From Isoetes taiwanensis (lineage: Eukaryota > Streptophyta > Lycopodiopsida > Isoetales > Isoetaceae), in contig JAJEKV010000023.1 in NCBI GenBank assembly GCA_021234155.1, positions 5,787,945 through 5,851,944 on the forward strand: a stretch of DNA of 64,000 nt. Direction: 5' to 3'. A program made the position numbers and the translations under genes. The notes under the pieces were generated by a model. That model ran no database searches. It saw nothing but the letters and a program-made list of their open reading frames with translations, and was not told the DNA's origin. Positions 12,035 to 23,369 of this stretch are shown here, piece by piece (positions within the stretch are counted from its first letter, which is position 1; every line of letters begins with the position of its first letter).

Positions 12035-12665
12035 TTACCATGAGGCCAGAAAAGGGGCCAGTTCAAGCCATCTGTTAGAGCTGCCAGATTGGCACATGCA
12101 TCCAAAGCAGTCGCATAAAGTGTACTTATCTGGTTTCACCCCTTCAGCATTCATTTGATTGAAAAACTCCAAAGCCTTCTTATTATTTCCATTCTGCACA
12201 TATGCTCCAAGCATACTTGTCCAGGAGATAACATCACAGTAATGCATTTCATCAAACAATTATCTTGCATTATTAACATCTCCACAATAAGCATGTGCTG
12301 CAAGCATGGTAGTTGATGTAACTATATCTTGATGAGGCATTTTATCGAACACTAATTGTGCATCTTCAATGCTTTCACACTTCCCATACATGTTAATCAA
12401 AGCATTTCCAACAACAAGGTCTCCTTCAAAACCCATGGCAACAATGTTCTGATGGATCTTCTTTCCAGTTACCAGATCCATCATAGCAGCACAAGCGTCA
12501 AGAGCACTCACATAAGTGACTTTATCAGGGACTATGCCCTCCAGCTACATTTGCCTAAAAAATTCAAGTGCTTGATTCTCATGTCCATTCTGTGTACATG
12601 CTGCAATTATGGAGTTCCATGACACTAGATCATGCAGAGGCATTTTATGAAAAATCCATGCAATG
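12035..12665 (-). pseudogene. PLS-class pentatricopeptide-repeat protein fragment
   Basis: Read from 12665 downward, three to four PPR units are visible: HDLVSWNSIIAACTQNG, then VTYVSALDACAAMMDLVTGK, NALINMYGKCESIEDAQLVF, and DVISWTSMLGAYVQNGNNKK followed by GVKPDKYTL. The spacing and the SW-S/T and INMYGKC motifs are typical of plant organellar RNA-editing PPR proteins. In-frame stops occur after FRQM (near 12545) and after DVNNAR (near 12260). The frame ends at 12035 without an E, E+ or DYW domain. It is a fragment, since functional members are usually 400-900 residues. It lies just downstream of the metaxin exon in the same orientation. Confidence 0.85.
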
Positions 12666-12735
12666 CAATCTATAGAGGCGTGCTTTCCCAGAATCAAAAG
12701 CTTGAAATGTGATAGTCTTCTAAAGCCTTATTTAC

Positions 12736-13108
12736 GGGCCATGGAAGCGCATCCATATCTCATATAGAATGGCATCTGCAAGCCATGAACAAGCTAACGC
12801 TTTATAAGCCTGCAAATCCGATTTCTCAGTCTCTGTTAGGTCTGCATCGAGATCTGCAATCTCTTCCTTAATAAGAATCCTTCTACTCCGCCAGCTTCAT
12901 TCGCAAAGCCTGCTAGTGATCCATATTCTACCACAGGAAGAAATGAATATTGGTTCGAAAACTCACCGGAATCAGGAAGCCTGGGACAATATGCCAAGTC
13001 AAAATCCACACCAGCGAGCTTCATATAGAAATAATGGGGCAAGCAATCTGGACAGGCCGTTGGAAGCCCCCATCCGGCAGGACAGACTCGAATAACAGGT
13101 CGCGCCAT
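12736..13108 (-). pseudogene. Metaxin-like first exon, frameshifted
   Basis: The frame begins ATG at 13108. WGLPTACPDCLPHYFYMKLA matches the glutathione-S-transferase-like N-terminus of plant metaxin, an outer mitochondrial membrane import and sorting factor. It continues with FLPVVEYGSLAGFANEAGGV. Near 12886 the phase shifts by one base; the other frame resumes as EEIADLDADLTETEKSDLQA and SWLADAILYEIWM, both metaxin-like, up to a plausible donor at 12736. No later exons are visible, and the downstream space is filled by a PPR relic. I call it a broken 5' fragment. A sequencing indel could explain the frameshift but not the missing exons. Confidence 0.7.
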
Positions 13109-13495
13109 CACTGTTAAACCCTACTGGACTTTTAGTCTTTGGAAAGTAGAAGCTGTTCTGCAAGCGCTAAAGAAATTTCGGCCCAAAACGATTGTTTTAC
13201 CCCTCGAAACCTAACCGGCCATTCCAAGTTTCTTTCCTAAGCTTAAAGCTCTTAGGAGATGTCTTAGGGGCCAGTTCGCACTGGATGTGGGGAGGTTCCC
13301 ATATGCAAGCCCTGTTTCATGCTTTAGGCTTGCATGTTCAGCCCTAAAATAAAAAGAGGGCTTTTGTTGTGAGCCCTTGGACGTTGAACCATTGAAAAAA
13401 AAAAAGCTAAATCAACGACTAAGAAATGGTGCACTCTAGATGTACGCATTAGTACATCCATTCGAATACGCCATAAAATCTTAGGAAAACCTTTG

Positions 13496-13885
13496 TTTTT
13501 TTTTTTTTTGAAGGATCAGATATATATTAATTGAAACTCATCATTGACTTACATACGCCCAGTGATATCATACACCTACATAACTTATTATGTAGGGATA
13601 ACCACTCGGCTATGAAGCTGAACTTTTATAAGAGTGATGAAAGAGAGTCATGAGCTTGGGAAGCCCACTCCTCCTCCTCAAATGCAGCAAGATATTGGCG
13701 GACATGGCCATATGTTACTAGGGCATAGATATTCGTGGGAGAACACAAATTTTCTCTGTCTCTTCCATATTAGCCATAAAAGCCATCCTTTGCATAGATT
13801 CAAAGCAACTCTTTTTCCAGCTTGCCAAGATGATGGATACAGGCCTAACAAGATCTCCTTTTCTGAAATAGAAGTCTCAAACTCT
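13496..13885 (-). mobile_element. 5'-truncated LINE, with 15-bp TSD
   Basis: A poly-T start (poly-A of the minus strand) at 13496 is followed by GAAGGATCAG. Minus-strand coding reads ILLGLYPSSWQ and CKGWLLWLIWKRQRKFVFS, the tail of a plant LINE reverse transcriptase ORF, with the same family as the element at 40969. The insert is bracketed by TTAGGAAAACCTTTG at 13481-13495 and 13886-13900, a perfect target-site duplication. Only about 390 bp were integrated, as expected from target-primed reverse transcription that stopped early. Confidence 0.9.
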
Positions 13886-13900
13886 TTAGGAAAACCTTTG

Positions 13901-15250
13901 TGAAAAGCGTACAAAAACACAAAGAAAACCCCCTGTTATTATGCTACATATTAGATAGATAGATTCACATAGGCAAATGCATTATTTTATTTTGAGAACC
14001 TTATCCTTATTAATATTCATTTAAGTGTAACCGTATCGTCTAAGGTTCTCTTTTTTTTTTTCTTTTTTTTTCTCATTAATTGACCATTGGAAAAAAAAAT
14101 ACATATCATTGAAACCATTGAAACATAACAAATACACAAAATCCATAAAATCCAGCGTGTATTTGTGATGCAAGCTGTCCACAGCAAACACTGGAATTCA
14201 CAGGAATTTACAAGTACGGGGGCGAGCATCATCAAAACCTCCTGGCTTAAATCATAATAAAAAATATATACTCCAGTTCTTCATAAAGCATATTGTCAAA
14301 ATATATTCTTTGATTCTTCTCAAAGCACACTGCCAACAACGAATCATGAAGAAAAACAAAACAGAACAAATTTCGATGCCAGACTAGAGCTTAAATAGAA
14401 CAAAACAAAGTCTGGATCCCAGACCAGAGCTTCAAGCCCGGTTCAAGGGTGCAAAGAAAACCCTGTTGAAGCAAGCCCTAGCCACTACTGTTCAAAAAAC
14501 TCTATTCAAGAAAGCCATTGCGCAAAGAAATCCATGTGCAAACCCAACCCTGTGTCAAGAAATCCTTGTGCAAGAGATCCCTGTGCAGTGGTTGTACGGA
14601 TTCATGAATCGCAGGCCCTGAGGGTCGCGACCAAAGAAAGAGAAATCCCACTTTCTAAAATTAACCAAAAAAAAAAAAAACCAAATTCAAACTTTTAAAA
14701 AAAGCTTACAAATACCTACACCTTAAAAAAAAAAGACTCCACGGGATCTTTTGCGGACCTTAAGAGATTCCTGTGCGGTGGTTCTTCTTCTAAAAGCTAT
14801 GGAAGACTATCAAGGCAACCATATCTAAAGTAAAGGCTGCCCTTTCTTGTTTTAAAAGTTTTTTTTTTTTTGTTTAAGACTACCAGGGCAGCCATATCAA
14901 ATAGTAGAGGCTATCATTTCCTATTTCTTAATATATTGGGAGTTCTTTTTTATTCAAAGAAGGTGTGATATTGCATGCTTGTGTAATAATGGAGCTTGTA
15001 TAATGCATGAATACTGAATACTATTTCTTAATCTAGTTCTGTATCTAGTTCCGTAGGCACGATGGTTGGTAAACACAGGGTGTTGATTTTATAAGACAAG
15101 TGCGTAGAGTGACCGATGAATTAAAAGTAGCAAGACATCCCTGAATTTAAAAATGTAGATGATGATCTTTATGAGCAAACATGACCAATGAAAATGCAGT
15201 ACTGATGATTGTCATTATAGAGCAACTAATATTAAATTGTCTTAATGTAT
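13901..15250. other. Non-coding, short diverged repeats
   Basis: No gene is recognised. 14440-14600 contains several diverged copies of a motif like CAAGAAATCCNTGTGCAA. A block near 14806-14850 (AAGACTATCAAGGCAACCATAT) recurs diverged at 14876-14920. Poly-A and poly-T runs are common. The left end of old transposon C should lie in or near here but I could not find its terminal repeat. Confidence 0.45.
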
Positions 15251-15518
15251 AGATGTTGACAACATTTGGACCTAATGTAACCTTCAGAGTTCCTGCTGAC
15301 AACCTGCTGGAAGCCCGCCGTGAGCTGGGCGACGGGTCGTGGAACAATTCAAAGATTCTAATTCCCCGGCTTGATCCGATGGAGACTGCTAATATTATTT
15401 CGGTAGGACTAGATTGCTTATTTGGTCCTGGTGCCCGCCTTAAATTCCCCTCACTTCCTCCAGGGCCAACCTTTTTGACACTGGATTCTGGTTTCCCTTT
15501 CCCACCCGAGCTACAACT

Positions 15519-18302
15519 ATGGAGAATTCCTCCCAATGCACTCTTGATGAGCCTATGCTTCAGTCTATTGAGCGTTTGGCTGCTGAGTTTAGCCAGGAAC
15601 ATCTTCTCGTTTTGGAGGCAGACATGGAATTTCTTTCTAAATTTGGAAATCTCCTAAACCTGGCGCCAGAGGAAGATGTTCATTGTGAGGATGATGCCAA
15701 TGCACCGGCAATTTACAGGAGACTGGATGCAAAAAGGAAGAGGGAGGGAAGGCTGAAGGAGAAAACTAAAGAGTCAGAGCCCATGGTAACTGATATGCCC
15801 AGTAGACGAAGGACAAAGTTAGCCAAGAAGTTTGTTGACTACTTCAACAAGAATTGCAGCAGGGTCTCGTCGAAAATTAAGGCAGATATTATGAAACGGG
15901 TAGTTCACCACAGTAAAATGGAGATAGCCGAGAAAGGCCTCGTGCCAAACCCAAAGGAATGAAGGCAGTGAAGGTAATGGTCGACAATTTGAAGGAGACA
16001 ATGGGTGCTACAAAGGGATATCGGAGCCATGACATTTGGAGAGCAAGATCTGCAACACTAGTCATGGCTACATCAAAGAATTCAAGGGTGAATTAAACAT
16101 GGCAAGGCTTTTAAGTGCAAAAAGATCTACAATAGCTAAATCTGTCTTAGGAAGCGTGAAGCAACATTGGGTAACGCTCCATGATCCAATTTCATGAGAA
16201 AGTAGAGGCATGATTCCCTTTCCAAAAGTTGCAAGCAAGCTGTGGTGGATTTCTGGACCACAAACACTAGAGTTTCACCATGCAAGAAAGACGTACATTC
16301 CATAGGGGATGATGGGTTTCAGGTTTCTCATCCCATTCCACAGGGGCACGATGTATTGCACAGTTATAAATATCAAGCCTGCAATGCATTTATTGCTTGC
16401 TTGAATGGATTTTCTCATCCGCTGGCATGTGCTGGTGGATGGGTGTTGTGCTTCGCTTGTTTCCTCAAATCAATGTGTTCTAATTCTTACACCTCCTTTT
16501 CCGTTGCATCTCTACATGGACTACAAATGGGAACATACTGACCATGATTTATCCATTAGTGCATTTGAGAGGCTTAAACTAAATTTTGTGAAGAAAGTTG
16601 TAGAGAGGGGAACTTGTTGTTGCATTTACCATATGAGGCTAGAGTATGCAAAATTCGCTCTCAACCACCTCAAGTCCAACAAGGCTGGTTTTTATGGTGC
16701 TGACTGCAATTGCCAATGTGAAATATGTGGACTTGATGAGAGATGTATGGCTCGGTCACACTCCTACGATTCAACCAGCATATTTTGGAGGTCTGTGGTC
16801 TGTAATAAAGAAGAGGGAGCAGACTGGTACAAGCATGGTTGCCTCATGCATGATTCTGGAGATTGTGGCATAAAGAAGTTGCCAATATGCCCAAGGGAGA
16901 GAAATGAGGCTGACTTCCTTCTTCAGTGAAGGATTTTCGAAAAGGTGTGCTAATTTTTCCACTCATCTCTATCATTCTGTTTTATGACTATGTTCACACT
17001 AAAATTTATTGTTTGCAGACGAATATGGCTGTCAGACCAGAGAATGGATTGGTGTTACAGGTACAAACTGATAATTTGGACAGTGTGCCTACCAACAAGG
17101 AGATGCCTGGCTCTAGTAGACAAAAAAGAACAGCCAGCAAAAAGGAGAAGAAGTCTGCAAAAAAAAAAAAAAGGGAAGAAGGGCTGATGCTTCGGAAAAG
17201 AAAGCTGAAAATAATACCAAGAATGGCAAGAAGCCAAAGAAGGTCCTCAAGTTGTGTTACAATACGAAACCAGTAAAAGATTTTATACCTTATTTGGAAA
17301 GCATATTAAAGGCTAGATAGGCAGGCCCATCAGTTCAGAAGTTGCATGGAAAGGTTGATGATGACATCGTGGTTTCAGTAATTGATTTTGCTAAAAACTA
17401 CAGCATTAAAGTGCAGTGGGAGATGCAAAGCCAGCACTGGCATAATGACCAGATCATTATTGCATATCACCTACGGGATTGGAAAAGGACGCAGCAGAAA
17501 GATTATCAAGGAAACCCGTTTTTACTAGAGTGATAATAAGAACCATGACATTGTATTTGTGCAGCATTGCCTCAAAAAGCACGTGGCATGGATGAAGTCA
17601 TGTGATATTGCCATATTGCTTGCAAGAAATATATATTCTGGTCTGATGGATACAGCAGCCAATTCAAGTCTGACAGGGCATTCTACTTCCTTCCAAGGTA
17701 TAACAAAGAGCTCAGCATTGACATACAATGGACCTTCTTTGGAACTGCGCATGGGAATGATGAGCATGACGGTTAGAGAGTAGTCTTAAACAAGGATAGA
17801 TTCAATATACAATATGTTTTATACTCAATACATATTATTCGAATGATACGGCACAAATTTGAAGTATAATATATCAAAAATATGGCCAAAAAAAAATCGG
17901 CGTCGGAAACTTTTCGCGTACGCGAAACTGTTTTCGCTTACAGTTTTGCGTAAGCGAAACAGCTATTCCGCTTATGCGAAAAAGAAATTTGAAAAAAAAA
18001 ATAGCGAAACCTCTGTTTCGCTTATGCGAAAACAGTTTCATGTAGCGAATAGCTATTTTGCTTACACGAAAATTCTTTTTTCTTGTTTTCTTAAACTACG
18101 CCAAAACCACAAAAAAAAAAAAAAAAAAAAAAATCTGGCCGACGAGGGAAAAATACGGGGAATACATTTTTACTCTAAAATACGTACTTTTGACTTTGTA
18201 CATCCAAAATTTTTTATTTATATGTACAAAACCTATCCCTAGTCTTAAAACAGGCTCTTACGAGGGAACAAAAGTATGATGGACACAAGATCAGAAATGC
18301 GC
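15519..18302 (+). pseudogene. Element C transposase, 5' and central part
   Basis: This is a broken, intron-containing DDE-like transposase. Recognisable blocks in order: an acidic/basic N-terminus from ATG 15519 ending in a lysine-rich segment; AVVDFWTTNTRVSPCKKDV (about 16240-16295); TCCCIYHMRLEYAKF and a Cys-rich finger CNCQCEICGLDERC with FWRSVVCNKEEGADWYKHGC (16610-16840); a very Lys-rich linker (17100-17220); VIDFAKNYSIKVQWEMQSQH (from about 17378); and WSDGYSSQFKSDRAFYF with GTAHGNDEHDG (17636-17765). The D of DFA, D of SDG and E/D of EHDG are the likely catalytic triad, known for this family and inferred here. Stops and phase changes separate the blocks. The same blocks occur in elements A and B. 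The frame continues across element A at 27203. Confidence 0.75.
17912..18071. repeat. Cluster of TTTCGC-TA-GCGAAA palindromes
   Basis: Within 160 bp there are at least five half or full sites of the form TTTCGCNTANGCGAAA, including perfect TTTCGCGTACGCGAAA at 17912-17927 and TTTCGCTTATGCGAAA near 18016. The cluster lies in what should be an intron of the element C transposase. It is followed by a long poly-A at 18109-18132. Such clusters can be protein-binding arrays or a small satellite; nothing else in the window resembles it. Confidence 0.7.
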
Positions 18303-18637
18303 AGATGGGTAAAAGAAAGCTAGGGTGTCTAAAAAAACTGCCCTTACATTATGTATAATGTAGGGCATGTAGGCACCCGTTTTTGTTATTTTTTTGAATT
18401 TTAGTTAGTTGGGATATGTAATGATTAGGAGTAGCCACGTCAGCAATTCAAAATTATGAGTGGCAGTGGCAACCAGAACGGACCTTCATTGCAATTTTTC
18501 GGAGGGAGATTGCGAAGTGTTTCCTGTTTAGGAAAACAATTTGCCGCCGTTCCAATTTTTTGTGTTTGTGAGTGATCAACGAAGTAATTCGACTGTAACT
18601 ATTCTTCTTCCTCGAAATCCTTGCCCAAATCCAAGCA

Positions 18638-19370
18638 ATGGACGCCTTTGCCTCCCGGAAGTCACCCAGATTAAACAAAAATTTGAAAATAGCCGATTCT
18701 AGCAAGAAAGCCGAAAAAAACAAGAGGAAGGTTCAAACTTCTGAGGAACCAGGGCCAAAAAGAAGACTTATTTGTGAAGAACCCGCTGTTGTGGAAGCAA
18801 AGCATGTAAGATGTGTCAATGCAGATGAAATTTTTCCAGATTTACAACAGATAATGGACGAGCAGTGGGGGCCCAAAGACATACGGGGGTTCAAAGAATC
18901 TAGCGTGAAGCCAGAGTGGGCCGAGAACTTCTACAAACATTATGAAATTGTTTTTGGTAAGCGGGAGGTCACAAATCGCCATGTACCTGAGTACTTTGCT
19001 CGTGCATTTGCCCTTCAATTTGACAGGTAAAAAGTAGATTGGGATACTTTTTAAAGTTTTGGCCAAAGATTTGGCAAAGGGAGGAGCAAAAGAATCTGCT
19101 ATTACAGAAGAAATTGGGACCTCTAAATCCACATCCAAGGTTCCTAAATTTCAGCAAGGATTTTACCCTAAGGAAGAGCTTGAATTTGCAGAAACTCTGT
19201 TGCAGCAGTGTCATGGAGAGTTAATTAGCAGCACATCCAAGGTTGAAGAACTGAAAATTCAGCGCACAGAATTACGTGACAATATAAATAAGATTTCAGG
19301 AAGAAAGGATGCACATGAAGAGGACCTAGCACAGATACAAGAAGACATCAATAGTGTTCTCGGCGACTAA
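18638..19370 (+). pseudogene. Element A protein: basic N-terminus and coiled coil
   Basis: ATG at 18638 opens MDAFASRKSPRLNKNLKIAD, a basic nuclear-type N-terminus. It then continues WAENFYKHYEIVFGKREVTN to a possible donor at 19026 (GACAG|GTAAAA). In copy B the frame runs on without an intron (KKVDWDTFKVLAKDLAKG). The second part (FYPKEELEFAETLLQQCHGE, VEELKIQRTELRDNINKISG) is a clear heptad-type coiled coil. A phase break occurs near 19365, after which the charged coil seems to continue to about 19600 with stops. Function is not known. It is the 5'-most part of the plus-strand gene set, next to the left terminus. Confidence 0.6.
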
Positions 19371-19619
19371 AAGCGAAGAAGAGAGACATCAAGGCGTGCG
19401 GCATGAGCTTGACCTTTTGATGAGGGATAGAACCGGGAAGGAAGAAATTTGAAGAGAATTCGGGGAGCCATTGGAGAAAGCCATTCCGGAGAAGGAGTTA
19501 TGTGAAAAGAGGATTGCGTAACTTGAGGAGGCTCACAAAGTTCGGGTTTGAGTCGCAGACGGCTTGATGATATGCATAAGTACATGATGCATTCTGCGGC
19601 GATTCTCCTTCAGCCCAAA

Positions 19620-19830
19620 ACAAGCTTAGTGATCTCTCCAAACTGAAGAAAAATTCATATCGTGCATGGATGTGTGTTTTGCAAGTAATGGCTTTGCTAA
19701 TAATGAACCTATCCTAGTTGCTCCATGCGAGCATTCATTTCATATCTTTCATTTCTCATATTCTATTTCTATTTGGACTATCATGCCCAAGAGCATGCAA
19801 ATGGGACGATAACATTTCAAAGACCTTGGG
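19620..19830 (+). pseudogene. Element A RING-like zinc finger
   Basis: The segment VCFASNGFANNEPILVAPC followed by EHSFHI corresponds to the better-preserved copy B, where CVFCSNGF...PCEHSFH...LSCPRACKWD gives a Cys-x2-Cys, Cys-x-His-x2-His, Cys-x3-Cys layout. That is RING/U-box-like, the last pair being irregular. In copy A the first pair and the final Cys pair are disturbed by small indels. If functional, such fingers act as E3 ubiquitin or SUMO ligase modules, which would be notable next to a Ulp1-type protease. Confidence 0.5.
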
Positions 19831-20429
19831 GTGTACAATCGAGGTAAGCAAAGGTATTTCATGATTTATGTTCAATTTCTTCGCACCCGTGATTACCGCA
19901 ATGTAGAATCCATTTACATGTAGATTGCTGCACTTAAGGTTTTGCTACAGCATGTAGGAGTGTACTGGTTATTTTATACTTATAGTTCCTTGGCTTGCAT
20001 GTCATACATATATGTGTTTCTTACATACATGTTGTACATTCACAGTGTGTAGGGTCCTAAATGTAGAACTTAAATACATAAAATTAGGAGTTGTGTACTG
20101 AGTTTTGTGGCAGAACATTTAGAGATATTTTATGTAATGTCTGATGTGTACATGTGCATACATTGGAGCACATTCATGTACATTACATGTACAATTCCAT
20201 CTAGATAAATAGCTGCTTACATGTATATGTACTCAAAGTACTTCAATGTAGATCAGTTCTAGTAATATGTACAGCTATTGATATGTACAGAACAGTTAGA
20301 GACTGATTAGTTTGAGACTGATATCTGACTGTTATTTGATTTATTTTCAGAGCTTCAAAGTGCCAAAAAAACTACTGAGCAGAAATTACACCACAGATCA
20401 GGTGCGATTGTTTTCAAATTCAATTTGCA

Positions 20430-21070
20430 TTGTGTCAGAGGAAGCAATTTCTTATTCTTGGTTCGGTTTTCACAGTTTTGGAGGTTCCAAAGAAAATTGA
20501 GGTGCAAGATGTAGCCGAGGGAAAGAAAGCAGTGATTGAAGGAAAAAGCAAAATCACTATTCCCGCGGTGGATGAGGTTGAGGAGGCTGGCACTTCAGGT
20601 CTGCATGGTGACATTCCAGATTATGACGAGGAACTCGAGAGATTGAGGGAGCAGGCTAAGGCCACATCTTCAAAAGTAAAGGCAGCAGCAGAAAATGTGA
20701 CTCCACAGAAGAACTCCACGCCTAAAAAGCCACAGAAGAAGACAATTAAAGCAGTAGAAACAGGTAAGAAAGCATTTTATTTGATTAAAGAATTTGAGAA
20801 ATCCATGACATCCTATGTTTCTGAGGTCCTAATGAAGAGGAATCTTCCGAGCATCAAGATGTAGAGCAGGATACTTTTAAGTTTGTGTCAAATATTGCTT
20901 CTGACATAGCAAAGGACGCTGAAGTTCATGACAATGAGAAATCAGGAGAGGTTGAAGACGAGGATTCTGGACCTAATAAGAATCTGAGTGAGGAAACCAA
21001 AAAAGCAGGGAAGGAAATTGATCTTGACTCAGAAAACAATGTCGCCAGAAAGCGTAAGAATGATCTCTAG
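20430..21070 (+). pseudogene. Element A charged Lys/Glu-rich linker protein
   Basis: After an acceptor near 20480 the frame reads VPKKIEVQDVAEGKKAVIEG, then GDIPDYDEELERLREQAKAT and a Lys/Pro stretch TPKKPQKKTIKAVETGKK. After an intron-like break it continues SDIAKDAEVHDNEKSGEVED to AEENNVARKRKN-like basic residues and a stop at 21069. It is low-complexity and highly charged, probably disordered, with basic clusters that could be nuclear localisation signals. It is preserved in copy B (37412-38083). I assign no function; it probably links the RING-like part to the Ulp1 domain in one long gene. Confidence 0.55.
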
Positions 21071-21189
21071 AGGTAACTTGATCTACATTTCTTACATTTT
21101 GTTTTACATCTAGTATCCAAGTTAAAAACTTTAAAATAATATGGATAGTAGTAGACGAATGTAGATGATTTGTGTAAATGTACTGGTCA

Positions 21190-22275
21190 TTGAACCCAGA
21201 CTGCAGTTCTGAATACAGGCCATACGATGCCTTGCTGAACCGAATGATGAAGCTCAAGAAGGCAAGGATTTTTCCAGGATCTTTGCCTGAAATGGAGTGT
21301 TATTTATTTGAACAAGATGTGCTGGACATGGATGTGGGAAAATTTTCCAACCGGCATGTGGATATGTATGCCAGGTACTGGACTTTGAACTTGTTCATTT
21401 GTATGTGTAAGTCAAGTTAGTAATTTTATCCTTTTCAACTTGTTATAGGTACCTGCTGACTCGTGTTCCGGATGATAAGAAGGTCGACGCCTGGTTCTTC
21501 CCACCGGACGACTTCATGGAATTTGCAAAGATGGGCCAAGGCAAGCGAAAAAGATAAATCTATGGCAGCCTCCGGCGTGGAAGAGATATTGTAAAGGTAG
21601 CTCTTACGGGGATAAATTGGCTGAAGTGCTTGAGATGGATCATGATTCCAATGCTATGTAGAGTTCTTGAACATCACACTTTGGCCATCTTCAACATGGC
21701 ACTTACTAAGAGTAAGAACACCATCAACATTCGGATCTTCAATTGCCGAGGACATTGACGTTGACATGCTTGCACTTAAGAGGTATTTTGTATTTCACAT
21801 CTCCTTTTATTAATATTGAGTAGATTGGATACCATGTTAGCGACTTCTTTCATTCATTTGCTACAAAATAGATCCGGTCTTTTGCGGGCTCCACATCCTC
21901 ACTATGGCACGCTTGGTTGTATCGAAAGTGTCCCACTTTTTGAAGCATGGACAAAATCCTTCACCGGTTGTGAAGATTCATAAGTGTCCACAGCAGAAAA
22001 GATGGGGATTCATGTGGCCTCTATGTTGCAGCTTATATGCGAGAAGTTTGTAGACACAATCGTGTGTGGTAAAACTACCAATGTGAGTGTCTCACTTCTT
22101 TTGTCTTGCAAACAAATGGTTTTAATACTTATTATGTAAGTATTGTTGTCACATTTGCAGATTACCCCAAACCTGGTTCTTGCCAAAGTATGCATCCGAT
22201 CGTCGTGATGTTCTCCCGGGCACTACTTCGGAGTTAGACCACATTCACATCGCTTTTAGAAACTATTAGACCACA
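21190..22275 (+). pseudogene. Element A Ulp1-type (C48) cysteine protease
   Basis: A lead segment (YRPYDALLNRMMKLKKARIF, MECYLFEQDVLDMDVGKFSN) is joined by an intron to YLLTRVPDDKKVDAWFFPPD. The catalytic region follows: LEHHTLAIFNMALTKS (His region, about 21665-21710) and KDGDSCGLYVAAYMREVCRH (about 22000-22055). The latter matches the Ulp1/SENP box with Cys in D-S-C-G and, in copy B, the preceding oxyanion Gln (PQRKDGDSCG). The acidic member of the triad is not evident because of small indels. Ulp1-like proteases process SUMO or other ubiquitin-like proteins and are carried by several plant transposon groups. Copy A is frameshifted and split by introns. Confidence 0.7.
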
Positions 22276-22438
22276 CGGTACTAATAAATGTGGCTGAAAA
22301 AACACCTATCCCTATTGTGAATGCTAAACACTATTTGATTATAAAATACACGTTTTTTCATTGAATTTTAATGAATAAAATCTCTTTTTATTCAACTCCA
22401 CCATACTTTATTGATAAATTGCATGTTCTTTCATATCA

Positions 22439-23128
22439 GGTGTACCGAAAAGGTTGATACTGTTTGATATCAATAATGTTTTGGCAAAACAAATACATAG
22501 GACTTTGGTATCGGATGATCACTAGTTGGAAATTATGACATAATAGGCAAGAAAGTGTTGTTTTTAAGGCCCCACCTAGACAAATTCCTGGAATTTGTAT
22601 TTGAACACTTTGAAGTAGGAATATGGTCATCAATAGCTCCATGGAACCTATCAAGAGTAGTGGATAAAATCTTCACAATGACGCAGATAAGGGACTTAAG
22701 GTTCACCTTTGATGGAAGCCTTTGTTTGAGAGCTGCCTTTCCGGATTAGCAAGTGAAGACAAACCTTTGTATCGGAAGCCAATTGAGTTTATATACGAGA
22801 AATATCCGGGCGGGGAATGACAAAGAACACACTAATAGTAGGCGACTCGAAAGTACAAGATGCTCTTCAATCCCAACGAAAATTGCATATGCCCACCTTC
22901 ATGGCAGGAAAGTGATGTTGAAGACACAGGTCTCTTGACACTTCTGAAACCATGGCTAGAGGGTTTGTTGATAGCACCAGACCTGCAACAGTATGTGAAG
23001 CAGAATCCTTTACGCAATCCATCCGATGTACTAACAACAGCTGTTTGGAGGCAAATGCTTTCAGAGGGCTACAAGGATAGAGATGGCATGTCCAGGCTAT
23101 GGACAAGCTGCAAGAAAGTAACATATTG
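22439..23128 (+). pseudogene. Element A FCP1/TIM50-like HAD phosphatase domain
   Basis: After a TTTCATATCAG acceptor the frame reads VPKRLILFDINNVLAKQ, a HAD motif I of the D-x-N type. It then has FLRPHLDKFLEFVFEHF and EVGIWSSIAPWNLSRVVDKI, the motif II region. A further frame reads KMLFNPNENCICPPSW and LLTLLKPWLEGLLIAPDLQQ ending YVKQNPLRNP, as in plant FCP1-homology proteins. Motif III, LI-DDS in copy B, reads LIVGDS here. A one-base loss near 22528 and a phase change near 22745 break it. Family members dephosphorylate RNA polymerase II CTD or similar; those with D-x-N may be inactive. It follows the Ulp1 region on the same strand and may be the C-terminus of the same gene. Confidence 0.75.
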
Positions 23129-23369
23129 AAACAGCAGAATAGTATGTACTGGCTTCACATCGGCTGTGACCAGATTTTGAATGTAAATTAATGTTAATAT
23201 AAAACATGAACAACAGACTTGTATATATTGGCATCATATCTGATATGACCAGGTTGTATATCTTGTGATATGTAATACAAGAGTTTTTGTCTCCATACAT
23301 GTTCCACTTTCTGCTTTGTTTCATGAATCAAAAGAAAAGCTATTGATATCCATTATAACAGAACAAGTT

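Noticed and set aside
15253-15657. 134-codon plus-strand ORF and its 151-codon minus-strand partner
   Set aside because: Pro/Leu-rich overlapping frames with no family resemblance; probably 5' leader of the element C transposase.
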